From: Methylobacterium sp.
Lineage (GTDB): Bacteria > Pseudomonadota > Alphaproteobacteria > Rhizobiales > Beijerinckiaceae
Assembly (NCBI GenBank): GCA_013823325.1
Contig: PNLY01000006.1
Span: forward strand, 1-64,000
Direction of reading: 5' to 3'
Length of the DNA: 64,000 bases
Shown: positions 9,337 to 17,853 of the stretch, piece after piece
How positions within the stretch are numbered: the stretch's first letter is position 1
How the letters are laid out: each line of letters begins with the position of its first letter
The notes under the pieces: model-generated
What the model was told of the DNA's origin: nothing
Seen by the model: the letters and a program-made list of their open reading frames with translations, nothing else
Database searches by the model: none
Position numbers and translations under genes: made by a program

Positions 9337-10434
9337 ATGCCAAGCCAGCTCTTCCAGCCTTTCGACCTCGGGGGCCTGCACCTGTCGAACCGCATCGTGA
9401 TCGCGCCGATGTGCCAGTATTCGGCCGAGGAGGGCTCCGCGACCGACTGGCACCTGATCCATCTCGGGAACCTTGCTTTGTCGGGCGCCGGGCTGCTGAT
9501 CATCGAGGCGACGGCGGTCGAGGCGGAAGGGCGGATCAGTCCGGACGATCTCGGCCTGTGGAGCGATGCCAACGAAGCGGCACTGGCGCGCGTGCTGGAA
9601 GCGGTCCGACGCCATTCCGACATGCCTGTCGGCATCCAGCTCAGCCATGCCGGCCGCAAGGCCTCGGTCTATTCGCCCTGGACCGGCGGCGGCCAGCGCC
9701 CGCTCGATGATCACGGCTGGCAGACGCTTGCCCCCTCCGCATTGCCGATGCAGGCCAAGGACCGGCCGCCGCTGCCCCTCGATTCAGCCGGGCTGAAGCG
9801 GATCCGCGAGGCCTTCGTCGCAACGGCGCGCCGGGCGGTGCGGCTCGGCCTGCAGGCGATCGAGCTGCATTGCGCCCATGGCTATCTGCTGCACCAGTTC
9901 CTGTCGCCGCTGGCGAACCAGCGTGACGATGCCTATGGCGGCTCGCTGGAGAACCGCATGCGTTTCCCGCTCGAGGTCTTCGATGCGGTGCGCGAGGCGG
10001 TGCCGGCTGCGATCCCGGTCGGCGTGCGCGTCTCCGGGACCGACTGGGTCGAGGGTGGCTGGGACATTGCGCAGACCGTCACCTTCTCGGAGGCGCTGAA
10101 GGCGCGCGGCGTCAGCTTCATCCACGTCTCCAGCGGCGGTGTCTCGGCAGCGCAGAAGATCGCGCTATCCCCTGGCTACCAGGTGCCGCTGGCCCGGGCA
10201 GTAAAGGCAGCGACGGGCGTGTCGACCATCGCCGTCGGCCTGATCACCGATTACGAGCATGCCGAGGCTGTCGTCGCCGGCGGCGATGCCGATCTGGTCG
10301 CGCTCGCCCGCGGCATCCTCTACGAGCCGCGCTGGCCGTGGCATGCCGCCGCCCATCTCGGCGCCAGCGTCAAGGCGCCGAAGCAGTATCTGCGCTCGCA
10401 GCCGAACCGCTTCCGGACGCTGTTCGAGAGCTGA
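9337..10434 (+). CDS. NADH:flavin oxidoreductase, old yellow enzyme family (YqjM/NamA type)
   Basis: A 365-residue FMN-dependent ene-reductase that reduces activated C=C bonds with NAD(P)H. The redox-tuning cysteine of the YqjM subgroup is present as Cys26 in APMCQYSAEEG. The substrate-binding histidines are at about 178 and 181 in HCAHGYLLHQFLSP, followed by DAYGGSLENRMRFPLEV. The TIM-barrel end carries VGLITDYEHAEAVVAGG and DLVALARGILYEPRWPWHAA. GGAG stands upstream of the ATG. A palindromic repeat follows the stop codon. Confidence 0.94.
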   Translation: MPSQLFQPFDLGGLHLSNRIVIAPMCQYSAEEGSATDWHLIHLGNLALSGAGLLIIEATAVEAEGRISPDDLGLWSDANEAALARVLEAVRRHSDMPVGIQLSHAGRKASVYSPWTGGGQRPLDDHGWQTLAPSALPMQAKDRPPLPLDSAGLKRIREAFVATARRAVRLGLQAIELHCAHGYLLHQFLSPLANQRDDAYGGSLENRMRFPLEVFDAVREAVPAAIPVGVRVSGTDWVEGGWDIAQTVTFSEALKARGVSFIHVSSGGVSAAQKIALSPGYQVPLARAVKAATGVSTIAVGLITDYEHAEAVVAGGDADLVALARGILYEPRWPWHAAAHLGASVKAPKQYLRSQPNRFRTLFES

Positions 10435-10447
10435 GCTGGGTTCGCGC

Positions 10448-10605
10448 CGTCATTCCGGGGGCTCCGCGCAGCGAAGCGCCCGGAACCCATGACCACGGCG
10501 TTATTCCAGTTCGTCATGCTCACCCTTGTGGCGAGCATCCATGTCTTGAACACCACATTCGACAAACGAAGACGTGGATGGTCGGGACAAGCCCGACCAT
10601 GACGG
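10448..10605. repeat. Composite palindromic intergenic repeat (type B then type A) between convergent genes
   Basis: Two adjoining palindromes fill the gap between the convergent oxidoreductase and DUF1330 genes. Type B (10448-10498) starts CGTCATTCCGGG and closes with CCCGGAACCCATGA. Type A (10512-10605) starts CGTCATGCTCACCC, has GGCGAGCATCCATGTCTTGA, and ends GTGGATGGTCGGGAC-AAGCCCGACCATGACGG. The same type A unit recurs at 16260, 18082 and 31858. It is a REP/BIME-like repeat able to form stable hairpins in both transcripts. Confidence 0.85.
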
Positions 10606-10633
10606 GAAAGACGGTGTGTTTCCGTGCAGCCGC

Positions 10634-10942
10634 TCAATCGCCAGGCTGCGCGCCCTCATAGCCCTCGATGATGACGAGATCGGTCGGGCCGACCTTGGCG
10701 AGATGCTGCACGGCCGCCTGGTATTCCGGCGAGTCGTAGCAGGCCCGCGCCGTCTCGATGTCCTTGAACTCGATGACGACGTTGTGCTTGCGGCCTTCGC
10801 CGCGGGCGAGTTTGTACTCGCCGCCGCGGACGATGAATTTGGCGCCATATTTGGCGAAGGCGATAGCGTTGAGCGAGCGGTAGGTGGCGTATTCCGACTC
10901 GTTCTGCACGTCGACGCGGGCGATCCAGTAGCCTTTCGCCAT
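10634..10942 (-). CDS. DUF1330 domain protein (copy 2 of a tandem pair)
   Basis: A 102-residue protein with one ferredoxin-like alpha+beta DUF1330 domain. Typical pieces are KGYWIARVDV at the start, KYGAKFIVRGGEYKL in the middle and HNVVIEFKDIETARACYDSP, then TDLVIIEGY. Function is unknown; relatives are small dimeric cytoplasmic proteins. The start at 10942 is chosen because the homology begins there and the neighbour ends two bases upstream. It is a clear paralogue of the gene at 10945-11232. Confidence 0.9.
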   Translation of the reverse strand: MAKGYWIARVDVQNESEYATYRSLNAIAFAKYGAKFIVRGGEYKLARGEGRKHNVVIEFKDIETARACYDSPEYQAAVQHLAKVGPTDLVIIEGYEGAQPGD

Positions 10943-10944
10943 GC

Positions 10945-11232
10945 TCAGGCCCCCTCGACCGCGATCAGGTCGATCTCGCCGGCGCCCTCGCGCAGCTTGC
11001 GCGCCTCGGCATATTCGGTCGAGAACAGATAGGCCTTGGCTGCCGCGTAATCGGGGAATTCGAGGACGACGTTGCGAGCCCGGCCCTCGCCCTCGCCGAC
11101 CGACATCTGGCCGCCGCGCACCAGAGGCGTGCCGCCATATTGCCTGATCACCTCGGAGGCCTTGGCAGCATAGACCGCCCATTGCGTCGCATTGGTCACC
11201 TTGGCGCGACCGATCACATATCCCTTGGGCAT
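10945..11232 (-). CDS. DUF1330 domain protein (copy 1 of a tandem pair)
   Basis: A 95-residue DUF1330 protein: PKGYVIGRAKVTNATQWAVY, then QYGGTPLVRGGQ, RNVVLEFPDYAAAKAYL and EIDLIAVEGA. It shares the whole domain plan with the next gene downstream and is separated from it by two bases, so the pair arose by duplication and is transcribed together. It lies 35 bp downstream of pyrF. No enzymatic role can be deduced. Confidence 0.9.
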   Translation of the reverse strand: MPKGYVIGRAKVTNATQWAVYAAKASEVIRQYGGTPLVRGGQMSVGEGEGRARNVVLEFPDYAAAKAYLFSTEYAEARKLREGAGEIDLIAVEGA

Positions 11233-11267
11233 TGCCGTGTCCGTATCCGATGGAAAGGAGCGGCAGA

Positions 11268-11975
11268 CTAAGCGGCGCCCGCGATCTCGTCCATGACCGC
11301 GGCCGCCGCTGCACGCGGGTCAGCCGCGCGGATGATGGGACGCCCGACGACGAGATGGTCGGCGCCGGCGCGGATCGCCTCGGCCGGGGTGAGCGTGCGT
11401 TTCTGGTCGCCGACGGCGCTGCCGGCCGGGCGGATGCCGGGGGTGACGATCACCATGTCCGGCCCGATCACGTCGCGCACCAACTCGGTCTCGGCAGCGG
11501 AGCAGACGATACCGTCGACGCCGGCGCTGCGGGCTTGCTGGGCGCGCAGGCGCACGAGATCGCGCACCGCGAGGCGGTAGCCGGCATCCTTGAGGTCGCC
11601 ATCGTCATAGGAGGTCAAAGCGGTGACGGCGAGCAGCTTCAGCGCCGCCTCGCCGCGGCCCTCGACAGCGCCGCGCATGGTCTGCGGATAGGCGTGCACG
11701 GTGAGGAAGGTGACGCCGAGCTTGGTCAGCGAGTCCACGCCCTCGGTGACGGTGTTGCCGATGTCGTGCAGCTTGAGATCGAGGAAAACCTTCTTGCCTT
11801 CGGTCACCAGCTGGCGGGCGAGATCGAGCCCGCCGGCGAAGGCGAGCCGATAGCCGATCTTGTAGAAGCTCGCGCCGTCACCCAGCGTCGAGACGATGCG
11901 ATAGGCGTCCCAGACCGTCGGCACGTCGAGCGCGACGATCATGCGGTCCCGGAGATCGTTGATCTTCTGCGTCAT
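11268..11975 (-). CDS. pyrF: Orotidine 5-phosphate decarboxylase
   Basis: This 235-residue TIM-barrel enzyme converts OMP to UMP in the last step of pyrimidine synthesis. The catalytic DxKxxD tetrad motif is seen as [13 protein letters not shown] (Asp66, Lys68, Asp71), and the phosphate-binding end as VTPGIRP and [10 protein letters not shown]. The ATG at 11975 is preceded by GGAGG. The open frame extends 12 codons further, but that extension has no family similarity. Confidence 0.96.
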   Translation of the reverse strand: MTQKINDLRDRMIVALDVPTVWDAYRIVSTLGDGASFYKIGYRLAFAGGLDLARQLVTEGKKVFLDLKLHDIGNTVTEGVDSLTKLGVTFLTVHAYPQTMRGAVEGRGEAALKLLAVTALTSYDDGDLKDAGYRLAVRDLVRLRAQQARSAGVDGIVCSAAETELVRDVIGPDMVIVTPGIRPAGSAVGDQKRTLTPAEAIRAGADHLVVGRPIIRAADPRAAAAAVMDEIAGAA

Positions 11976-12095
11976 CGCCCTGCCCTCCACCTGCTCTGCG
12001 GTGAAAGGCACGATTCGAGCGGCAGCGCAAGGATTATCTCATTTTTGAGACAGATCCTTTTTTTCGATCCCGCAGCGAATGCACTGCGGAACGCC

Positions 12096-12770
12096 TCACT
12101 CATCCTCGTCATGCGGCTTCGCCGCCAGCACCTGCGCGAAGACCTGCGTCCAGACCTCCGGCGGCTGCGCGCCCGACACTGCGAGCTTGCCGTCGACGAT
12201 GAAGAAGGGCACGCCGGTGACGCCGACCTTCTGGGCATGCGCCTCGAGCCCGATGATGGTTTCGCGCAATTCGTCATTGGCGAGCTCGTCGCGGGCCGCC
12301 TGTTCGTCGAAGCCCTGCTCGACGGCGATCGCGACCAGCGTTTCGAGGTCGCCGATGTCGCGCCCGTCCTGCCAATAGGCCTTGAACAGCGCCGCGGTCA
12401 TCTCGCCGCCGCGCTGCACGGTCGCGGCAGCGGCGACCAGCATATGCGCCATGCGGGTGTTGACGCTCTTCGTGACCTTCGCCCAGTTGAAGGTGACGCC
12501 GCTCTCCAGCGCCGCCTCGGACAGGCGCAGCTCGATCTCGCGACGCTTGCCGGGGCCGAACTTGCCGTCGAGATAGGCGGTGCGGTCCATGCCCTCGGAC
12601 GGCATGTCCGGATTGAGCTCATAGGGCAGCCAGGTAATGGCGACGCGCCCGGTGAGATTATGGTTGGCCAGCGCCGTCTCGAGCCGGGTCTTGCCGATGA
12701 AGCACCAGGGGCAGGCGATGTCGGAGACGATCGCGAGCGGCAGCTTGTCGGGCGCGGAGGGGGTCAGCAT
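12096..12770 (-). CDS. DsbA-family thioredoxin-fold oxidoreductase (FrnE-like)
   Basis: A 224-residue cytoplasmic DsbA-like protein with no signal peptide. The redox motif is Cys20-Pro-Trp-Cys23 in SDIACPWCFIGKTRLE, and the cis-proline loop is GVTGVPFFIVDGKLAVSGAQ. This layout fits the FrnE/2-hydroxychromene-2-carboxylate isomerase group of thiol oxidoreductases. It is followed on the same strand by pyrF, 120 bp away. Confidence 0.9.
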   Translation of the reverse strand: MLTPSAPDKLPLAIVSDIACPWCFIGKTRLETALANHNLTGRVAITWLPYELNPDMPSEGMDRTAYLDGKFGPGKRREIELRLSEAALESGVTFNWAKVTKSVNTRMAHMLVAAAATVQRGGEMTAALFKAYWQDGRDIGDLETLVAIAVEQGFDEQAARDELANDELRETIIGLEAHAQKVGVTGVPFFIVDGKLAVSGAQPPEVWTQVFAQVLAAKPHDEDE

Positions 12771-12809
12771 GGCCTTCGATCCTTCGCGGAGCGCCGCGGC
12801 GGGGTTGCG

Positions 12810-13874
12810 TCAGGCCGGCGGATAGGCGTGGAGCTCGCCATGGCGATCCTCAGCAAAGCCTTGCGCGCCGGGCGTCTCGCAACCCGAAAGGAAGGCGGGC
12901 CCGACCGGGATCTTGCCGGCCCCGCCAGGGATATCGAGGATATAGGTCGGCTGGCACAGGCCGGAAAGGTTGCCACGCAGGCTTTTGACAAGAGCCTGCC
13001 CTTCGGCCAGCGAGAGCCGGAACTGCGAGGTCCCCGGCGCGAGGTCGGGATGGTGCAGATAGTACGGCTTGACCCGGTTCTCGACGAAGGCGCGCATCAG
13101 CGCCGAGAGCGTCGCGACATCGGCGTTGACGCCCTTGAGCAGCACGCTCTGGCTGACGAGGACGTGGCCGGCATCGGCGAGGCGCGCCAGCGCAGCCTGC
13201 GAGTCCACCGTGAACTCGCGCGGATGGTTGGCGTGCACGGCGATATAGCTCGCCTTGCCAGGGATGCGCAGCGCGCGGGCATAGTCCTCGGTGATGCGCT
13301 CGGGCTGGACCATCGGCACACGTGTATGCCAGCGCGCCACCTTGATATGCGCGATCGCGGCGAGGCGCTTCGCCACCTCGCGCACCCGCCTTGCGGAGAG
13401 GATCAGCGGATCGCCGCCGGTCATGATCACCTCCCAGATCTCCGGGCGGGAGGTGAGATAGGCGAGCGCGGCATCGAGCTTGTCGCCGGTCAGAGCATCG
13501 CCGCCGGGGCCGACCATCTCGCGCCGGAAGCAGAAGCGGCAATAGACCGGGCAGGCATGAACCAGCTTGAGCAAAGCCCGGTCGGGATAGCGATGGACGA
13601 CACCCTCGACCGGCGAATGCGCCTCGTCGCCGATCGGATCGGCGAGCTCTTCCGGCAAGGTCGTCAGCTCGGCCGCGGCGGGAATGAACTGGCGGGCGAT
13701 CGGATCGGCGTCATCGGCGGGATCGATCAGTGCCGCGATCGCCGGCGTCACCGAGACGGCGTAGCGCTTCGCCACCTCGGCCAGCGCCTGCCGCCGTTCA
13801 GGCGCGACGAGGCCACGCTCGACGAGGGCGTCGAGCGTCCTGAGCGGCTGGCCGGGGGGCTGGTGGATCGTCAT
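12810..13874 (-). CDS. epmB: EF-P (R)-beta-lysine-forming lysine 2,3-aminomutase EpmB
   Basis: This 354-residue radical-SAM/PLP enzyme converts L-lysine to (R)-beta-lysine, which EpmA attaches to EF-P. The radical-SAM cluster is Cys108-Pro-Val-Tyr-Cys112-Arg-Phe-Cys115, followed by GGDPLILS. The protein is much shorter than catabolic KamA enzymes and starts inside the epmA stop (ATGA, 13871-13874). Together with EpmA and the divergent efp gene 1.2 kb upstream this makes the EF-P reading unambiguous. Confidence 0.93.
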   Translation of the reverse strand: MTIHQPPGQPLRTLDALVERGLVAPERRQALAEVAKRYAVSVTPAIAALIDPADDADPIARQFIPAAAELTTLPEELADPIGDEAHSPVEGVVHRYPDRALLKLVHACPVYCRFCFRREMVGPGGDALTGDKLDAALAYLTSRPEIWEVIMTGGDPLILSARRVREVAKRLAAIAHIKVARWHTRVPMVQPERITEDYARALRIPGKASYIAVHANHPREFTVDSQAALARLADAGHVLVSQSVLLKGVNADVATLSALMRAFVENRVKPYYLHHPDLAPGTSQFRLSLAEGQALVKSLRGNLSGLCQPTYILDIPGGAGKIPVGPAFLSGCETPGAQGFAEDRHGELHAYPPA

Positions 13875-14935
13875 CGCCCTCCCCTGCCCGGTTCCGCGAC
13901 CGGCGTCCAGAGCACATCCTCGATCCGGCGCGCGCCGGTGGCGAGCATGACGAGGCGGTCGAAGCCGAGCGCGATGCCGGATGCCTGCGGCATCACGCCG
14001 AGTGCCGCGAGGAAATCCTCGTCGATCGGATAGCGCTCGCCATAGATGCGCTGCTTCTCGTCCATGTCGGCCTCGAAGCGCCGGCGCTGCTCGGCCGGGT
14101 CGGTCAGTTCGCCGAAGGCATTGGCGAGTTCGACGCCGCAGGCATAGAGCTCGAAGCGCTCGGCGACGCGTGGATCGCCGGGCTTGGGCCGGGCGAGCGC
14201 CGCCTCACAGATCGGGTATTCGCACAGGATGGTGGCGCGGCCGCGGCCGAGCTCAGGCTCGACCTTCTCGGAGAGGATGCGGCTGAAGATGTCCGACCAG
14301 CTGTCGTCCTCGGCAACCCGGATGCCAGCTTCAGCGGCATCGGCCGCGAGCGCCGGGCGGTCGAGATAGAGGTCGGCCGCGATCGTGCGCTTGAGATCGA
14401 TGCCGGCATGACGATGGAAGGCCTCCTGCACGGTCAGCCGCTCCGGCGCCGCGAACGGATCGGCCTCAGCGCCGCGCCAGCGCAGCACGCTCGCCCCAGC
14501 CGCGCGTGCCGCCTCGGCCAGCAGGGCCGCGCAATCATCCATCAACGCCTCATAGTCCTCGCCAGCGCGATACCATTCCAGCATGGTGAATTCGGGGTGG
14601 TGCAGCGCCGTGCGCTCGCGATTGCGGAAGACGCGGGCGAAATCGAACAGGCGCGGCTCGCCGGCCGCCAGCAGCTTCTTGGCGGCGAATTCGGGCGAGG
14701 TGTGCAGATAATAGGGATGGTGGGCGCCGGCATCGTCGATCAGGGTCGTCGAAAAGCCGTGCAGATGCGTCTCGTTGCCGGGCGAGAGCTGCAGGATCGC
14801 GGCCTCGACCTCGACGAAGTCGCGCGCCTCGAACCAGCGCCGCAGCGCCGCCTTGATCCGGTTACGGGCAAGAAGCATGGGGCGCCGGTCGGCATGGATG
14901 TCCGGCCGCCAGAAGGGCGGGAGCGTCTCGCTCAT
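13871..14935 (-). CDS. epmA: EF-P lysine ligase EpmA (PoxA/GenX, lysyl-tRNA synthetase-like)
   Basis: A 354-residue class II lysyl-tRNA synthetase catalytic core without the anticodon-binding OB domain, the hallmark of EpmA. Class II motifs are HTSPEF near residue 77, motif 2 RVFRNRERTALHHPEFTMLE near residue 105, and motif 3 GIALGFDRLVML near the C-terminus. It activates (R)-beta-lysine and ligates it to Lys34 of EF-P. It is translationally coupled to epmB and divergent from efp. Confidence 0.94.
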   Translation of the reverse strand: MSETLPPFWRPDIHADRRPMLLARNRIKAALRRWFEARDFVEVEAAILQLSPGNETHLHGFSTTLIDDAGAHHPYYLHTSPEFAAKKLLAAGEPRLFDFARVFRNRERTALHHPEFTMLEWYRAGEDYEALMDDCAALLAEAARAAGASVLRWRGAEADPFAAPERLTVQEAFHRHAGIDLKRTIAADLYLDRPALAADAAEAGIRVAEDDSWSDIFSRILSEKVEPELGRGRATILCEYPICEAALARPKPGDPRVAERFELYACGVELANAFGELTDPAEQRRRFEADMDEKQRIYGERYPIDEDFLAALGVMPQASGIALGFDRLVMLATGARRIEDVLWTPVAEPGRGGR

Positions 14936-15069
14936 TCAACCTCGCTGCGCTGAAAGCCTTTCAAAAGCGGCCTGCGCGCTTCCGTTTGCGCCCCGAATGC
15001 GGTAGTGGCGCGGCACAGGATTTTGCATAGCGCGCGGACAGCGCCCGCGCCAGCCAAGGAAATAGTCAC

Positions 15070-15639
15070 GTGGTCAAGGTCATCGCCTCTTCCGTCCGCA
15101 AGGGCAACGTCCTCGAAGTCGACGGGCATCTCTGCTCCGTCCTGTCGGCCGAGAGCTTCTTCCCGGGCAAGGGCACGCCGACGACGCAGATCGACATGCG
15201 CCGCATCGCCGACGGGGTGAAGGTCACGCAGCGCTACAAGACGACCGAGCAGGTCGAGCGCGCCTATGTCGAGGATCGCGACTTCACCTATCTCTACCAG
15301 GACGGCGAGCAATACGTCTTCATGAACCCCGAGACCTACGACCAGCTCCCGGTCGATGGCGACGTCGTCGGCGACATGGCGCCCTATCTCCAGGAAGGCA
15401 TGAAGGTCACCCTCTCGGTGTTCGACGACCGCGCCGTCGCGATCGAGCTGCCGCAGCGCGTCACCCTCGAAGTCGCCGAGACCGAGCCGGTGACCAAGGG
15501 CCAGACGGCCTCCTCCTCCTACAAGCCGGCGATCCTTTCCAACGGCGTGCGCAGCGCCGTTCCCCCCCATATCGGCGTCGGCACCCGCATCGTGGTGATG
15601 ACCGCCGACGGTTCCTATGTCGAGCGCGCCAAGGACTAA
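15070..15639 (+). CDS. efp: Translation elongation factor P
   Basis: This 189-residue EF-P relieves ribosome stalling at polyproline stretches. The KOW-like N-terminal domain carries the modification loop [11 protein letters not shown] with Lys34 at the tip, as expected for an EpmA/EpmB substrate. Domain III ends with [20 protein letters not shown]. The start is GTG at 15070, preceded by AAGGA. Two hairpins follow the stop. The genes for its modification enzymes are divergent, 134 bp away. Confidence 0.96.
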   Translation: MVKVIASSVRKGNVLEVDGHLCSVLSAESFFPGKGTPTTQIDMRRIADGVKVTQRYKTTEQVERAYVEDRDFTYLYQDGEQYVFMNPETYDQLPVDGDVVGDMAPYLQEGMKVTLSVFDDRAVAIELPQRVTLEVAETEPVTKGQTASSSYKPAILSNGVRSAVPPHIGVGTRIVVMTADGSYVERAKD

Positions 15640-15712
15640 AGGCTTCTGCCGCTGACAGCGGCGGCGAAGCCTTATATCGATGATGACAGCGGGCCCTTTC
15701 CGGGCCCGTTTT
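15639..15712 (+). terminator. Double hairpin terminator after efp
   Basis: The first hairpin (15639-15673) has an outer stem AAGGCTT/AAGCCTT and an inner stem GCCGCTG/AGCGGC. The second (15690-15708) has a 7-bp stem CGGGCCC/GGGCCCG followed by TTTTC, a standard intrinsic terminator. DUF1993 starts 19 bp after it. Confidence 0.85.
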
Positions 15713-15730
15713 CATTGGTGAGGACTTCCG

Positions 15731-16249
15731 ATGCCGCTTTCCGCCTATGACGCCGTCTTCCCCGGTTTCATCCAGACCCTGAAGGCGCTCGACGCCATCC
15801 TCGACAAGGCGGTGGCGGAGGCGTCCGAGCGCAAGATCCAGGCGGAAGTGCTGCTCGCGAGCCGGCTCGCGCCGGACATGCTGTCCTTCACCCGGCAGGT
15901 CCAGCTGATGTCGGATTTCGCCAAGAACGCCGCGGCGCGGGTGAGCGGGGCGGAGAATCCGCGCTTCCCCGACGAGGAGAAGAGCTTCGAGGAGCTGAAG
16001 GCGCGGATCGCCAGGACACTCGACTTCATCGCCTCGATCGACAAAGGCGCGCTGGATGCCGGGCTCGACAAGGACGTGACCTTCCCGCGCGGCCCCTCGG
16101 CGACCGTGACGATGAAGGGCGCCGACTACCTCACCCGCTTCGCCCTGCCGAACTTCTATTTCCACGCCACGACGGCCTACGACATCCTGCGCGAGAACGG
16201 CTTCCAGATCGGCAAGCAGGACTTCCTGAAGGGCGTGTTCGACGCCTGA
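15731..16249 (+). CDS. DUF1993 family protein
   Basis: A 172-residue helical protein of the DinB/DUF1993-like four-helix-bundle type. Conserved segments are YDAVFPGFIQTLKALDAILDKA, ASRLAPDMLSFTRQVQLMSD and LPNFYFHATTAYDILRENG, ending GKQDFLKG. No metal-binding triad is obvious. Function is unknown. It follows the efp terminator, so it may rely on read-through or its own promoter. Confidence 0.88.
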   Translation: MPLSAYDAVFPGFIQTLKALDAILDKAVAEASERKIQAEVLLASRLAPDMLSFTRQVQLMSDFAKNAAARVSGAENPRFPDEEKSFEELKARIARTLDFIASIDKGALDAGLDKDVTFPRGPSATVTMKGADYLTRFALPNFYFHATTAYDILRENGFQIGKQDFLKGVFDA

Positions 16250-16259
16250 GATGTTACGC

Positions 16260-16352
16260 CGTCATGCTCGCCCTTGTGGCGAGCATCCATGTCTTGAACA
16301 CCGCTCTTTCCAAAGGAAGACGTGGATGGTCGGGACAAGCCCGACCATAACG
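16260..16352. repeat. Type A palindromic repeat between convergent genes
   Basis: A 93-bp copy of the repeat also present at 10512, 18082 and 31858. The left arm reads CGTCATGCTCGCCCTTGTGG and contains the palindrome GCTCGCC-CTTGT-GGCGAGC. The right arm contains GGTCGGG-ACAA-GCCCGACC. It separates DUF1993 from the convergent cardiolipin synthase gene. Confidence 0.85.
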
Positions 16353-16371
16353 GTAATGGGCGACCCCGACC

Positions 16372-17853
16372 TCACAGATAAGGCGAGCAGAGCCAGAGCA
16401 TCCGGTCGAGCAGGCGCAAGGGGAAGGGCCGTGCGCGCAACTCCTTCAGCGTAACCGGGCGCGACCTTGCGATCGCGGCGTCGATGCGCTGCTCGATGCC
16501 GCGGGCGAAGCTTTCGTCGAGCACTTCGAGATCGATCTCGAAATTCAGCCTGAGCGAGCGCGCATCGAGGTTGGACGAGCCGACATAGGCCCAGGTGCCG
16601 TCGATCGCGAGCAGCTTGGAATGGTCGAAGGAGCCGGTGGCGCGCCAGATCCTGCAGCCATCCTTCAGCACCTGGTCGAACTGCGCCCGCATGGCGCGAT
16701 CGACCAGGACGAGATTGTTGACGTCCGGCACGACGATGTCGATGGCGACGCCACGCCGCGCCGCGGTGACCAGCGCGCTGATCAGCTCGCGGTCCGGCAG
16801 GAAGTAGGGCGACATGATCCGGATCGACTCGCGCGCCACCGAGAAGGCGCCGATCAGCAGCTTGTGGTTGGTCTCCAGGCTCGCATCCGGTCCCGAGGCG
16901 ACGGCGCGCATCAGGACGGTCGGACCTTGCGTCGCGGTCTGCGGCGTGATCGCCCAGACATCACCGGCCAGCTCCTCGTCCGAGGCGAAGCGCCAATCCT
17001 CGGCCGCGACGCCGAACAGGTCCTCGACGACCGGCCCCTCGACTCGGAAATGCGTGTCGTGCGCTGCGGCTTCGCCGGCGAACTCGGTGGTGAAGCCCTG
17101 GCGGATGTTCATGCCGCCGGCGAAGGCGATCCGACCGTCGACGATCAGCAGCTTGCGGTGGGTGCGCAGGTTCGCATAGGGCAATCTGAGCCCGATGATG
17201 ATGTTGCCGTTGAAGACGTCGACCGGCACACCGCCCTTCTGCAGGTAGCCGACGATGCTCGGCACCGAATAGCGCGCGCCGACGGCATCGATCAGCACGC
17301 GCACCGCGACGCCGCGCTCATGGGCCGCGATCAGCGCGTCGGCGACGCGCAGGCCGAGCGGATCGCGGTCGAAGATGTAGGTTTCGAGAATAACCGAGCG
17401 CTCAGCCGCCGCGATCGCCGCGATCATCGCAGCATAGGCCTCGTCGCCGGTCCTGAGCACCGTGATGGCATTGCCGGTCTTGAGGTGACGACGGGTCGCC
17501 TTGTCGCCGAGCGTCTTCAGTGCGGCGAAGCGGCGTCCGACATCGCCGGCGACCTCGGCGTTCGATACCTCGAAGTTCTGCGCGAGCGAACCGACGCCGA
17601 AGCTGTGCCGGCGCTGCGAGACGATCGAGGCGCGGCGGATGCGGTTGATGCCGCCGACCGCATAGACCAGCGGCCCGATGATCGGCGAGAGCACGATGAC
17701 GCCGACCCAGCCGATGGCGGCGCGGACCTCGTCCTTGGTCATCGCGGCATGGCTGGCGGCGACCACGGTCAGCGCCAGCGAAACGAAACCGAGGATATGC
17801 GGCCAATAGGCGGAGAGAATCTCCCACATGGCGCCGACTATCGCATGGGACAC
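16372..17853 (-). CDS. cls: Cardiolipin synthase (phospholipase D superfamily)
   Basis: This 493-residue membrane enzyme has two N-terminal hydrophobic segments (ILGFVSLALTVVAAS and VGVIVLSPIIGPLVYAVGG) followed by two PLD domains. The HKD motifs are HRKLLIVDGRIAFAGG near residue 230 and HSKLLAIDGTWAYVGSSNLD near residue 410. Such enzymes join phosphatidylglycerol molecules into cardiolipin. ATG 17829 (MWEILSAYW) is an alternative start. Confidence 0.93.
   Translation of the reverse strand: MSHAIVGAMWEILSAYWPHILGFVSLALTVVAASHAAMTKDEVRAAIGWVGVIVLSPIIGPLVYAVGGINRIRRASIVSQRRHSFGVGSLAQNFEVSNAEVAGDVGRRFAALKTLGDKATRRHLKTGNAITVLRTGDEAYAAMIAAIAAAERSVILETYIFDRDPLGLRVADALIAAHERGVAVRVLIDAVGARYSVPSIVGYLQKGGVPVDVFNGNIIIGLRLPYANLRTHRKLLIVDGRIAFAGGMNIRQGFTTEFAGEAAAHDTHFRVEGPVVEDLFGVAAEDWRFASDEELAGDVWAITPQTATQGPTVLMRAVASGPDASLETNHKLLIGAFSVARESIRIMSPYFLPDRELISALVTAARRGVAIDIVVPDVNNLVLVDRAMRAQFDQVLKDGCRIWRATGSFDHSKLLAIDGTWAYVGSSNLDARSLRLNFEIDLEVLDESFARGIEQRIDAAIARSRPVTLKELRARPFPLRLLDRMLWLCSPYL

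Noticed and set aside
11232-14033. A 933-codon plus-strand frame across the DUF1330, pyrF, DsbA-like and epmB genes
   Set aside because: It runs antisense through four well-identified genes and their gaps, has no ribosome-binding site and no domain. It is a composition effect.
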